Shown here: piece after piece, positions 1 to 9,454 of the stretch
Position numbering within the stretch: the first letter of the stretch is position 1
Layout of the letters: every line of letters begins with the position of its first letter
NCBI RefSeq assembly: GCF_033807575.1
Contig: NC_084710.1
Coordinates: 20,998,357 to 21,062,356, forward strand
DNA: 64,000 bases
Direction of reading: 5' to 3'
Origin: Cydia pomonella
Lineage: Eukaryota; Arthropoda; Insecta; Lepidoptera; Tortricidae
Made by a program: the position numbers and the translations under genes
Notes under the pieces: generated by a model
Told to the model about the DNA's origin: nothing
Seen by the model: only the letters and a program-made list of their open reading frames with translations
Database searches by the model: none

Positions 1-418
1 TACTTTCTGGCCCTCATAAAAGTAATAATGTAATATTAATATTAACTGAATTTCTGAGTATTTTCCTTATAACATCGTCCAAACACGCTCTGCCTACACA
101 ATTTGGTTGCCCCGGGGAATTTGACGTTGCTACGAAATATGTAGTATATCAAAATTAATCCTTTAAAAGTTTTAATTGTAAGATGTATTCGCAAAACTTC
201 GAAAACAGTAATTTTGAAAATTGCAAACATCGAACTTTGAAGCACTTTCTACAGCATAAACAGTAAGACAAGATGCCTCAGTAAGCGTTATAGTACCTAT
301 CGTAAGTATTGGTAAAGTAATATTCTGAAGTTCTTCTGGTTCAGCAAATTTTATCGACTCTCAAACTTATCCCGCTATCGACGTTATACCTTACTACTTG
401 AGATCATAAAAAATTGTG
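1..418. other. AT-rich stretch, nothing recognised
   Basis: No reading frame, repeat or RNA gene that I can support is visible here. The short reverse-strand open frame at 42-245 has no recognisable motif. Confidence 0.4.
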
Positions 419-660
419 ACAAAAATTTCATTTTTCGTAGAAGCTTATATCCACAGGCAAGTAATACTCATCATTCTTATAAAGACAATTCAAAAAAAAA
501 AGCCCCAAACACAATCAGGTTGCGTTCTTTTATCACAGAGTTCCTATGGTCATGCACCTTCTGTCTCCATCATCAGATCAGCTCGACGGTACCTTATGGC
601 ATTGTCACCTGACTTCATATGTGCAAATTTTCAGCTTCGATCGATCGAGTGTAAGGTGAT
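419..660 (+). repeat. Dispersed repeat, copy 1 of the satellite-parent family
   Basis: This segment aligns by eye with 57,665-57,937: both carry CACAGGCAA.TAATACTCAT, a CCCCAAA.ACAAT.AGGTT block, TTCCTATGGTCA and GCAAATTTTCAGCT in the same order. The 57.7 kb copy continues into one unit of the 46-bp satellite found at 33.7 kb; this copy stops before it. The open frame at 416-838 crosses the repeat and looks fortuitous. Confidence 0.7.
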
Positions 661-719
661 CCGCCCTACATCCGGTAAGGACGCAGCTGAAGCAGAAGTG
701 AGAATGAGAAAGAGATATG

Positions 720-752
720 GCGACCGGACCGATACTCGTATCGCGGTCCGGT
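720..752. other. Imperfect GC-rich hairpin
   Basis: ACCGGACCGATAC and GTATCGCGGTCCGGT form an imperfect inverted repeat with a very short loop. It lies just downstream of the dispersed repeat, in a locally GC-richer patch (660-770). Function unknown. Confidence 0.5.
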
Positions 753-775
753 ACGCCCGTCTGTTACAGCTTCAC

Positions 776-1120
776 GATTTTATTTTACCATTTTTTTTCT
801 TCATTTTAAATCAAAGCTATAATGTGTTGCTTTTGTAACCACATAATAAACATCTACATTTTTAATAAACAACCCAAAAAATGCAAATGATATTGCAAAG
901 TCGCTGTAGTGTTAATATTTTGAGGCAAAAAGGAGGGGACTGAATTAATTCTCCTAAATATATCATGTTGCTAAAGTTTAATTTAGCTTTGTTGACACAG
1001 TGTCTGTGGCTTGTACAAATTAATAAGGGACAGTGAACATTAAAGGCATGTTTAGACGGATGCTAGTTTAATAAATAATAAAGAAAAGTTTTTACTGTAT
1101 ACGATCATTATTAAATATTA
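776..1120. other. AT-rich stretch, nothing recognised
   Basis: No supported feature. Several short A or T runs only. Confidence 0.4.
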
Positions 1121-1250
1121 ATAAATAAATATTATAGGACATTATTACACAAATTGACTTACTTAGACGATATATATAATATATTAATACATAGAAAACA
1201 CCCATGACTCAGGAACAAAATATCCGTGCTCATCACACAAATAAATGTCC
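1121..1250 (-). mobile_element. tRNA-headed SINE, internally deleted fragment
   Basis: Shares ATTATAGGACATTATTACAC and the CATGACTCAGGAACAAA block with the fuller SINE at 1,764-2,018, only about 640 bases away. The tRNA-like head is missing, and the segment between the two shared blocks is shortened, so this is a rearranged relic. Confidence 0.75.
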
Positions 1251-1763
1251 TATTTGTAGATGCGAATTGGACGACATGAGGTATATCTAAGACTGTAACA
1301 AGTTTATATAGCTCCAGCTTATAAAACAAACGAAATAGAGCAACAACAAGTTTGTAAGAAAAACTTAAATTCGCCGTATTTTTTAACAATGGTATTTGAA
1401 GCTACATAAACTAATTACAGACATAGACATACCTTATCGTATTTTTAATACATAGTTTCATAGCAGCATCGCTGGTCGTTTTAAAATGAGAGCGTAGCTA
1501 CATTTGTATGGAGAACTGAGCTTGCTGCGAACTCTTAATCGACATTAATAAAATATGTATTGTGTACTTTGGAAATTTCGACAGTCATATTTCCGCTAAA
1601 ATATTCCTATCCCTTCTAATAACATTATACTCTGTAATAACCATAACCTGTAACTTAATCATGGCATGTTCGCTAACTCGGATAACTTCGACGTTAACTA
1701 TGATGTAATGTTCGGAACTATAACTGTGATCCATGTTGTCGAGCTTTGTGGGCATATTTGTAT
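1251..1763. other. Unassigned stretch between two SINEs
   Basis: No supported gene or repeat. The reverse-strand open frame at 1,159-1,389 partly overlaps the SINE fragment and has no recognisable domain. Confidence 0.4.
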
Positions 1764-2018
1764 AAATAAATATTATAGGACATTATTACACAAATTGACT
1801 AAGTCCCACAGTAAGCTCAATAAGGCTTGTGTTGAGGGTACTTAGACAACGATATATATAATATATAAATATCTATAAATACTTAAATACACAGAAAACA
1901 CCCATGACTCAGGAACAAATATCCATGCTCATCACACAAATACATGCCCTTACCAGGATTTGAACCCGGGACCATCAGCTTCGTAGGCAGGGTCACTACC
2001 CATTAAACCAAACCGGTC
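1764..2018 (-). mobile_element. tRNA-headed SINE
   Basis: On the minus strand a tRNA-like head lies near 2,018. It has an A-box-like TTAATGGGTAGTGACCC, then GCCTACGAAGC, then a B box reading GGTTCAAATCC. The body continues with TGTGTGATGAGCATGGAT and the shared TAAGGCTTGTG segment, and ends in an ATTTATTTATA tail near 1,764. Sisters are at 45,584-45,834, 49,789-49,922 and 60,631-60,838. Non-autonomous; its movement would depend on a LINE. Confidence 0.85.
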
Positions 2019-2117
2019 GTCGTGTATGTATCTATGTAAATACTTTATTATACATAAGACAGGTTAAGATACAATAAAACATAATTTTGGCAATGTATCT
2101 ATATCCCTTATCCCTAT

Positions 2118-2304
2118 CAGTGCCCCTAGTGTAAATTTAGTCGATAGCGAAACGTGACGTACGCGTTTGCGTTAAGTCTCATTTTGTATGGGTTTTTGAA
2201 CAGCGCGCCAAGCGGGACGTTTTGGAAGGTCAAAAATCTCATACAAAATGACACTTAACGCAAACGCGTACGTCACGTTTCGCTGTCGAAAATATTTACA
2301 CTAT
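2118..2304. mobile_element. Palindromic MITE, CCCCTAGTGTAAAT family, copy 1
   Basis: The termini read CCCCTAGTGTAAAT and its reverse complement. The inner arms (ACGTGACGTACGCGTTTGCG, AGTCTCATTTTGTAT) are also repeated inverted, so the whole element can fold. The right terminus has decayed compared with the copies at 42,910, 52,022 and 62,086. No coding capacity; family of the source transposase not determined. Confidence 0.85.
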
Positions 2305-2487
2305 TTACAATAGGATCTAAACTAAAAAAGTGGCTTCTTGGAAAGATATTTTATGATTATAGCGAGTTTTTTGACATTGCACTTCTGATTTAATAATTTG
2401 ATGCATATTACAGCTCGACATTTGTATATTGTATTGATTATATTCCCATTGTTAGTAATGATACATAATTATACTGATAACTGTAAG

Positions 2488-2801
2488 AGAGGTTTGGGCA
2501 ATGTAATGTCATCTCGCCTTGTGTGGTAGGGCACAGCACAGCAGATGTCATTCCAGATCTAGAGCAGAGCCCAACTGGGGAAGTACCTCCACCTTACAGA
2601 AAACCGCAGCCAAATAACACTTGACCTTACTCATAGTGTTGTGTTCCTGCCGGTGAGTAAGGTTGCCAGAGCTCAACGAGGGGGGTGGGGTTAGGGTCGG
2701 CAACGCGAATGTAACTCCTCTGGAGTTGCAGGTGTACATAGGCTACGGAGACTGCTTACCATCAGGCAGGCCGTATGCTTGTTTGCCACCGACGAAGTAT
2801 T
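2488..2801 (+). mobile_element. LINE 3'-terminal fragment, VVGHSTADVIPDL family
   Basis: A 3'-end fragment of a widespread element. It starts in a short coding-like segment (VVGHSTADVIPDLEQ in other copies), passes through GGTGAGTAAGGTTGCCAGAG and ends with CATCAGGC.GGCCGTATGCTT, GTTTGCCACCGACG and an A-run. Sister copies: 3,434-3,747 (by duplication), 14,192-14,540, 30,834-31,185, 36,908-37,140, 44,099-44,438, 59,975-60,082, and short pieces at 11,475 and 14,546. A non-LTR origin is inferred from constant 3' ends, variable 5' truncation and the A-tail. Confidence 0.8.
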
Positions 2802-3205
2802 AAAAAAAAAACTTTAATAATTAATAAGGTATATGCACACTATGTAAAACCGACCTATAATAGTTGTTACCAATAAAGGTTTTCATTTTCATTTTTCATT
2901 TCCATTTAAGAGATCTCTTCCAGTCAATCTTTGAGGAATTGAGAGTTAAAAAGTAAAACATGAAAGACAAACGAACACTTTGTACAAAAAAGTAAACTAT
3001 GTCTATGTATTTGAATTCCTGATTTACCACTAAGTACATATATATGATGACTTAATATGATGTAGGTAAGTAAATTGAACAAAATAGTGAAGAACAAATG
3101 CTGAAATGAAATCTGACGTAGATATAGTGTGAAAAATCCTATCATAAATATTATATTCGCCGCATTTAAGAGGGGTATTAAATGCAGATGTTTCATGCGA
3201 TACAT

Positions 3206-3262
3206 ACAAAAGCGACGTGTGTCATACAGGTGATTACCTGTATGACATACGGTCGCTTTTGT
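3206..3262. other. Hairpin inside the duplicated unit
   Basis: ACAAAAGCGAC..GTGTCATACAGGT is followed by its imperfect inverted copy ACCTGTATGACATAC.GTCGCTTTTGT with a 4-base loop. The same hairpin recurs at 4,152-4,208 because of the tandem duplication. Confidence 0.7.
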
Positions 3263-3324
3263 CGCTACGGTCGTCTTTACGGTTGCTGGTATCCATTTTT
3301 CGAGCAAGCACCTATGTAGTAGTA

Positions 3325-4270
3325 GCACTTCTGATTTAATAATTTGATGCATATTACAGCTCGACATTTGTATATTGTATTGATTATATTCCCATTGTTA
3401 GTAATGATACATAATTATACTGATAACTGTAAGAGAGGTTTGGGCAATGTAATGTCATCTCGCCTTGTGTGGTAGGGCACAGCACAGCAGATGTCATTCC
3501 AGATCTAGAGCAGAGCCCAACTGGGGAAGTACCTCCACCTTACAGAAAACCGCAGCCAAATAACACTTGACCTTACTCATAGTGTTGTGTTCCTGCCGGT
3601 GAGTAAGGTTGCCAGAGCTCAACGAGGGGGGTGGGGTTAGGGTCGGCAACGCGAATGTAACTCCTCTGGAGTTGCAGGTGTACATAGGCTACGGAGACTG
3701 CTTACCATCAGGCAGGCCGTATGCTTGTTTGCCACCGACGAAGTATTAAAAAAAAAACTTTAATAATTAATAAGGTATATGCACACTATGTAAAACCGAC
3801 CTATAATAGTTGTTACCAATAAAGGTTTTCATTTTCATTTTTCATTTCCATTTAAGAGATCTCTTCCAGTCAATCTTTGAGGAATTGAGAGTTAAAAAGT
3901 AAAACATGAAAGACAAACGAACACTTTGTACAAAAAAGTAAACTATGTCTATGTATTTGAATTCCTGATTTACCACTAAGTACATATATATGATGACTTA
4001 ATATGATGTAGGTAAGTAAATTGAACAAAATAGTGAAGAACAAATGCTGAAATGAAATCTGACGTAGATATAGTGTGAAAAATCCTATCATAAATATTAT
4101 ATTCGCCGCATTTAAGAGGGGTATTAAATGCAGATGTTTCATGCGATACATACAAAAGCGACGTGTGTCATACAGGTGATTACCTGTATGACATACGGTC
4201 GCTTTTGTCGCTACGGTCGTCTTTACGGTTGCTGGTATCCATTTTTCGAGCAAGCACCTATGTAGTAATA
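3325..4270 (+). repeat. 946-bp tandem duplication, copy 2
   Basis: Second copy of the unit that starts at 2,379. It includes the LINE tail at 3,434-3,747 and the hairpin at 4,152-4,208. Agreement with copy 1 ends around 4,267, where the sequence runs into unrelated DNA (AATACGGATCAATCG). Confidence 0.95.
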
Positions 4271-4402
4271 CGGATCAATCGTATCTACTGTGCTAAAAAA
4301 AGTGACGAATACAATACAAATACTCGTACTCTTTATTGCACACCTCAATAAAAGAAAACAGCAACACAAGTAGAAGTAAACACCACAGGCGATCTTATCG
4401 CT

Positions 4403-5085
4403 AATAAAACCGGCCAAGAGCATGTCGGGCCACGCTCAGTGTAGGGTTCCGTCACAATAAGCTAAACTGGAGCTTAAAGTATAGTAAATTGTTAACCAAG
4501 GGATGAAATGGTATCTTTCAGCCGAGTTAAACAAATAGGCAAGTTTGCATAATCAGTACCTAATTAAAGTCTTTTTACTATGAAGGGGAAAGTTTTTGCG
4601 ATAACTCAAAAACAGCTAAACTGATCATATCCGCTATAGTTTTCATTTAATGTCTTTCTTAAGTTCTACTTCCACGATTTTTTTCATATTTTTTGGACCT
4701 ATGGTTCAAAAGTTAGAGGGGAGGGGACACATTTTTTTTTCTTTCGGAGCGATTATCTCCGAATATATTCACTTTATCAATAAATGTTTGTTGAAGACCC
4801 CTATTAGTTTTGAAAGACCTTTCCAACGATACCCCATACTGTAGGGTTGAAGCAAAAAAAAAAAAATTCACCCGCAATTTACGTGTAGGGGAGGTACCCT
4901 AAACAAAACTAAATTTTTATATTTTATTGTACGACTTTGTCGGCTTTATTGATTTATATATTTATGCCAAATTTCAGCTTTCTAGCACTAACGACCACGG
5001 AGCAAAGCCTCGGACAGACAGACAGACAGACAGACGGACATGGCGAAACTATAAGGGTTCCTAATTGACTACGGAACCCTAAAAA
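4403..5085 (+). mobile_element. GGTTCCG-type dispersed element, full-length-like copy
   Basis: Begins with AAAACCGGCCAAGAGCATGT, TCAGTGTAGGGTTCCGT and ends with a (CAGA)n stretch, GGACATGGCGAAACTATAAG and TACGGAACCCTAAAAA. The head and tail match those at 17,218, 19,144, 30,265, 35,288, 39,522 and 41,966. It has no intact coding frame. A short segment at 4,481-4,545 looks like an insertion of another family. The class (DNA or retro) is uncertain. Confidence 0.75.
4481..4545 (+). repeat. TTGTTAACCAAGG family fragment
   Basis: TATAGTAAATTGTTAACCAA, then GGGATGAAA and CGAGTTAAACA, match segments at 16,206-16,312, 43,190-43,282 and, inverted, 63,497-63,622. This copy lacks the usual ACTCTACTTTTCATTTCGA end. 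Confidence 0.6.
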
Positions 5086-5613
5086 GCATAGGTAAGTACA
5101 ATTCTTATTTTACCGATGAAATGAGCCGTTTTACTATTGGTCTATTTAAAAATAAGCCCAGGAACTAATTTGATTATATTAGTTTTAACGTTTTTGATTT
5201 CACTTCAGAGCAGTATGTGCATAGCTTTATAATTATAATAGCCGGTGCTCTTACCTCTCGTCACGTTCACAGCGGGGCTGAATACAATATCACCTCTACA
5301 AGGTTTGTTTGTGGTTAAATACTGAATATATTTAATACCGTCCCATACAGTGTAGTTGGCATGAAACTCATTAAAGTTTTGATTTTATTTTCTACCTGGC
5401 GAATTTTATGGTACCTATTTATGTATAGGTAACTATTAGGCTAGATAACAATTTATTTTAATTGGTATCAGAATAAATTACCTCCTAAGTATACTGAGGC
5501 AAATGACAATTTAGTGATCATTATAAAATTGTCATTACGTTTTTTACATATGATTAAAATACCAATATTTACCTCCCACTGAAATTTCATGCTGAATTTC
5601 GTATTAGTTTGGG

Positions 5614-5658
5614 AAATAAAGTGACGTATACGGTACATCCGTATACGTCACTTTATTT
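5614..5658. other. Perfect 20-bp inverted repeat
   Basis: AAATAAAGTGACGTATACGG (5,614-5,633) is exactly repeated in reverse complement at 5,639-5,658, with the loop TACAT. A short MITE or a structured RNA precursor are both possible; nothing in the sequence decides between them. Confidence 0.9.
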
Positions 5659-5735
5659 ACTAACATCATTTCATTTACTTGAACATAGTATAAGTACTGA
5701 GGCAAGTCACTTGCACCACTGTACGTGGAGGAGGG

Positions 5736-5743
5736 TATAAAAA
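5736..5743 (+). promoter_or_regulatory. TATA-box-like motif
   Basis: GGGTATAAAAAGTG lies in a locally GC-richer patch, with CTCACTAGGTCAACG about 25-35 bases downstream, a spacing compatible with a transcription start. No gene is recognised downstream, so this may be chance. Confidence 0.2.
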
Positions 5744-6337
5744 GTGAGGCATACTGATATAACTCACTAGGTCAACGTGGTAAAGAAACGAATAATAACA
5801 ATTTGAATTACAATTATTTGATAAATTATAAATGTTTTGATACTAATGTAACATACAATTCTTGTTTGATTCAAAGTTTATCCTAAATATTTACAAATTT
5901 TGACGTATACTGGTCAAGTGCTTGTTGGTTCTGCTAAAATACGCGTATACTGGAGTATATACTCTTATGTCATAAACTGCGACAAATTTTAAAATTCTAT
6001 TAATACAGACGTAATCTAATAGATTTCGCCAGAACATATCCAAAATTTTGTGGAACTTCATTAACAAATAAGAAAGATACGTTCCGTTGTAACTTCGAAC
6101 CAAAATCTTGATTTTGCACTTGCCTCATTATACTTAGGCGGTATCGAAATGTGTGTAAGGGGTCTATTGCATTAAAGCAAAACAAATTTCAGAAATGACA
6201 ATCTAAGTCTTGTAAACAACGTGAGAAACGTCCCACTAAACTGGATCGTGACGTCATACTGCATCTGGAAGTATGGGAAACAAGAAAATCACTTTTTTAA
6301 TTTTCTGGGGTGCTTCTAATAGGTCCTATAGTGTTTA

Positions 6338-6804
6338 GGGCCTGATTCACAATGTCCAAGTAAAGTATTGGATAGCTAATTAACAAATAAATTAACTACC
6401 CGATAAAACTTCCTGCAAATCTTCGCACTTTATCTACCAGTTAAGCTTATTATTACACGAAAGTTACTGACATCACCAAAAGAATTGCCCAGTTGAACTG
6501 GGAATGGGCCGGCCATATCTGTTGCAGGGATGATGATCGATGGAGCCAGCGAGTGCTGTTCTGGAGACCTCGACTGGGAAGCCGAGGTGACGGAAAACCA
6601 CGAGCCAGATGGTCGGACGATGTCAAAAAGACGGCAGGGCCGACCTGGCATAGAACCGCCGCATACAGAACAACATGAAAATCAGCAGTGGACGCTAATA
6701 TGCTGAGAAGAAGAAGATTGTGAAACGCCAACGATGTCCCTATTCTTCGGAATAGTGGCAAGTAGCTTATTCAGGACTTTTCTTGGACATTATGAAACAG
6801 GCCC
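6338..6804. mobile_element. TIR element (GGGCCTG..TCCAAGTAAAG), interrupted by a LINE fragment
   Basis: GGGCCTGATTCACAATGTCC at the left and the inverse GGACATTATGAAACAGGCCC at the right form terminal inverted repeats. A related, uninterrupted element lies inverted at 26,523-26,737. Compared with that copy, about 250 bases holding an RTE-like LINE relic (6,463-6,712) are extra here, ending in an (AAG)n tail. Confidence 0.75.
6463..6712 (+). pseudogene. RTE-like LINE ORF2 C-terminal relic
   Basis: The plus-strand frame through 6,469-6,678 reads TKRIAQLNWEWAGHI, then a WSQRVLFWRPR segment, then GKPRARWSDDVKK. This is the well-known pattern (K..W.GH......RW...VL.WRPR....GRP..RW.DD) near the C-terminus of RTE-group reverse transcriptases. 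There is no RT active site, the N-terminal part is missing and the frame ends early at a TGA. It is a 5'-truncated insertion sitting inside the TIR element at 6,338-6,804. Confidence 0.85.
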
Positions 6805-7268
6805 TTAATCTACCAATAATTACTCGAAGTTTCGAAGTCTGTCTAACTATGACCAAAGTGTAACCGTCTAGTAGTTTTGAACATACACAAATCCGCCTTA
6901 AATTCAGTGTTACATAAATAACAGTAATTAAAGTTTTGGTTTACCTTATGAAGCAAATTAAACACGTCTTCAAAGCCGTGCATAGCGATGGAATATAATT
7001 ATATAGACGAAGCTCTTAGTACATGTTAAACTTTAAATAAAGGTCCATTAATTGACTGATCTCTCTCTCTCTCTCCATAAATACAGTGTGTGAATTCAGC
7101 ATAGCATAGGACCTAATAAGTATAATTGAGATATAATATTGCTTAGAAATACAATGAAAATATTGACCATACAAAATAATTCGGCCCGCAATGTAAAGCA
7201 ATACACAAGTTACGCGATACGAGCTTTTTATAGTAACTGTCAACAAGCGTATATCTCGTATCGTAATT
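6805..7268. other. AT-rich stretch with a short (TC)n run
   Basis: A (CT)n microsatellite lies near 7,060-7,076. Nothing else is supported. Confidence 0.4.
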
Positions 7269-7679
7269 TCATGTTTCGTAATGTTTGCAGTATATTGCGG
7301 TAAGGTAATTTTTCAAAAAATGGATCGGATATGGCAGTGTCAAAAGTAACGTTTCTTCAAACAATAACGTCTCTTTATGACACTGACATATATTATCCAA
7401 TCCATATCGTATTCTAAACCTAATATTTGAGGTAGTTGACTGCACGAATATGTTAACAGCACCAATCATGGAACATTTAAGAGAAAATTTGGAGTGTTTT
7501 TGATATTTCACCGGCACCTGTAAAATTTCTACCGCTTTACGCTTTAAAAGTTGAATGTCCAATTCATCCTTTATGTTTTCTATGTATTTAACAAAAGCTA
7601 CTGGAATTGGTTTCAATATTATTAACCAATTAAAACTTTGGTTTTTTGCTCGAGTCATGGAATGTAAGGCGCCAGCCAT
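7269..7679 (-). CDS. Unrecognised 136-aa open frame (doubtful)
   Basis: A minus-strand frame runs from an ATG at 7,679 (context AAAATGGCTGGC, a fair eukaryotic start) to a stop at 7,269. I recognise no domain. The first 80 residues have a mixed, protein-like composition with a charged, possibly helical stretch (YIENIKDELDIQLLKRKAV). The last 50 residues read through sequence at 7,310-7,440 that resembles a small palindromic repeat (CAGTGTCAAAAGTAACGTT and its near inverse), so the true C-terminus, if any, is probably elsewhere. Alternatives are a terminal or broken exon of a host gene, or a chance frame in AT-rich DNA. No splice sites are clear. Confidence 0.2.
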   Translation of the reverse strand: MAGALHSMTRAKNQSFNWLIILKPIPVAFVKYIENIKDELDIQLLKRKAVEILQVPVKYQKHSKFSLKCSMIGAVNIFVQSTTSNIRFRIRYGLDNICQCHKETLLFEETLLLTLPYPIHFLKNYLTAIYCKHYET

Positions 7680-7779
7680 TTTCAAAATAACAAATTTAAA
7701 TGAAAAATTAAACTTAAGCAGCTCTTTGGCTCTTGTTTATGGTAAGATCTTGCCAGCGATTAAAAACTGATGGTAAATA

Positions 7780-8334
7780 CTTGTTTTCCAGCATTTGTCT
7801 ATACCATTCTATTACTGGTACCTGTACCGTTACAGGGGTGTGTACTAACTATTCAGTCTGGTGTAATGTTCTATTTACAAATCAAAAGTTAACATGAAAC
7901 ACAGCAGATTCTTATACCAAAACAATAAACACAAAACTAGCTATTTGATCTGACGTGGATACTTTTAAAATAAAGCGCTATTGTATCTCACACAAGACTG
8001 GCTTATATTTTTGTCTGACCGAGTTTTCGGCTAGCAAATTTACACTGATGCCAAATTTACCAGAAGGTCCATTCTGTTTTAACAATTTTATATGGTTTTC
8101 ATCTTATTTTGATACGACCTTGAGTCTGCGTGCGCTGCCACAATCAACGTGAATCGCTAACGCTCATTGGTCCTCACGAAACGAAATCACCAGTCGTCGC
8201 TCGCGTTAATTTGTACGCGTGAGATATCTGATGACAAGACTCAAGGCCGTAAGATGGAAACATTTATTATATTATAGAATTATGGGCCTTATTGAGTTCC
8301 ACATCCACCAACAGTTCAATCTAGGAATTTCCAT
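7780..8334. other. Unassigned stretch; weak inverted repeat ACGACCTTGAGT
   Basis: ACGACCTTGAGT near 8,115 and ACTCAAGGCCGT near 8,241 form a short inverted pair around a GC-richer segment, possibly a decayed MITE. No coding evidence. Confidence 0.35.
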
Positions 8335-8745
8335 ATTCTTCTTTCGGACTGGCTGTCGGCCTCCAACTAGGCGCTGAAATAATTGTCCCCCACTGCTGTC
8401 CCTGCGGAACAGAAGTTCACAGTCCCACGGCCTCTCCTGATGAAGGAGTGCCGGCCGCCTGTCCCACCATGCCAACCATAACGATGTCATCCGTCGGTCT
8501 TTTGCCAGCGTGGGCGTGCCGGCCGCATTGGATCCACCCGGTCTGGCGCGCAATGATAGCAAGAGGCCCGATGGAATAACCGCTCATCTGGGATGCCACA
8601 TGTGTGGATGTGGACACCCTAGCACCGTCTTATCTAGCCACCACGTCAGTTAGGGCTGGCCGGGCGGCGGGAGCGGCTGAAGCTCTCGAGCGCCGCAAAT
8701 ATGCTGGTCTCTCGAACAACCACATATTAATGGCGTTTGCAATCA
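8335..8745 (+). pseudogene. LINE C-terminal relic with zinc-knuckle and endonuclease-like motifs
   Basis: Plus-strand frames spell the conserved C-terminal region of a LINE protein, broken by frameshifts. In order: GLQLGAEIIVPHCCPCGTEV (a C-x2-C pair), then NDVIRRSFASVGVPAALDPP and KRPDG in another frame, then WDATCV, DTLAPSYL and LERRKYAGL (8,604-8,710). The same family gives the reverse-strand relic split at 21,210-22,990 and the plus-strand one at 60,320-60,520. The C-rich pair followed by RPDG...WDAT resembles the CCHC plus PD-(D/E)xK endonuclease order of R2-type LINEs. That assignment is inference. The copy stops where an (AATC)n run and an opposite-strand LINE tail begin. Confidence 0.75.
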
Positions 8746-9085
8746 ATCAATCAATATGTTTATTTGTAAACACATACATAATAGGTCTTATAATTATAGT
8801 AGCGTATCACCATGTTTTGCCATTAGGCATACAAATATTTAAGTCAAGATAGCTTACATGTATAATCTATAGTAATTTATAAATATAACTAACAACAATT
8901 AAATTATACATCAGATAGATATTCTGTGAGTGAATAGTAAGCTTTCCTTACTAAAAATCTAAATAAGCTTTTTTAAATTCTAAATGCCTTCCAGTTTGGC
9001 TATATCTTTTGGCAGTTTATTATATATTTTAGTTGCAGTGCCAAAAAAACTTTTAGTAATAAGAGCTGTTAAATGATTGTAAAAA
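8746..9085 (-). mobile_element. LINE 3' end, reverse strand, with ORF2 C-terminal relic
   Basis: On the minus strand the sequence reads a decayed ORF2 end: TKIYNKLPKDIAKLEG, a degenerate FKK.L segment, then untranslated sequence and a TGTTTACAAATAAACATATT tail with (GATT)n repeats. The pattern Y.KLP..........FK..L matches the C-terminus of the Jockey/CR1-like LINE at 21,329-22,825. Stops are present, so it is dead. It abuts the plus-strand relic at 8,335-8,745. Confidence 0.75.
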
Positions 9086-9454
9086 TATTTTTCATGTCAG
9101 CAGCTCGAACAAGGGTAATTTGCTGCTTAAAAACAGTGAGCAAAATCGCATTTTACTGCAAAGCAAAGCAGGAAATTTTCAATATTTACTGAACTCGATT
9201 CTATCCTGTATATATTGTACGTACGTGCAACGGATAACGCCGCATTGTGGAAATATTTAATAACCTAGCTATATAGATGATTTATGCTGCAAGGCGTTTA
9301 ATGTCGAAGCATTGTAGTGATGAGCAAATGTTATATATAAATAAAGTGCGGATATGGAACTTACTTAACAAGTTTGTTCAATATTTCTCTTTTAGCCCAT
9401 TTTTTGAATGGTAGAGAATGCCTTAAGTCAATAAGTCCGCCATTTGTACTACAC
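9086..9454. other. Unassigned AT-rich stretch
   Basis: Nothing supported. Confidence 0.4.

Larger units (their letters stand above)
2379..3324 (+). repeat. 946-bp tandem duplication, copy 1
   Basis: The sequence beginning GCACTTCTGATTTAATAATT recurs after exactly 946 bases at 3,325. By eye the copies match throughout, including a run of ten A and all open frames, except in the last three bases. The unit contains a LINE tail (2,488-2,801), a LINE-type 3' end near 2,880-2,900 and a hairpin at 3,206-3,262. Either a very recent duplication or an assembly artefact. Confidence 0.95.
5086..6337. other. Unassigned stretch with a hairpin and a TATA-like motif
   Basis: No coding segment is supported. 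The open frames at 5,891-6,185 on the minus strand show no domain. The hairpin at 5,614-5,658 and the TATA-like site at 5,736 are listed separately. Confidence 0.4.

Noticed and set aside
416..838. 140-codon plus-strand open frame
   Set aside because: It spans a dispersed repeat and a GC-rich hairpin, starts with a non-ATG codon, and shows no domain.
1941..2018. tRNA genes at the SINE heads (also 45.8, 55.7 and 60.8 kb)
   Set aside because: A and B boxes are recognisable but the cloverleaf is not complete and the sequences recur with a common SINE body.
2548..2739. 63-codon minus-strand frame repeated at 3,494 and, as 64 codons, at 14,286
   Set aside because: Antisense shadow of the LINE tail; its recurrence follows from the repeat.
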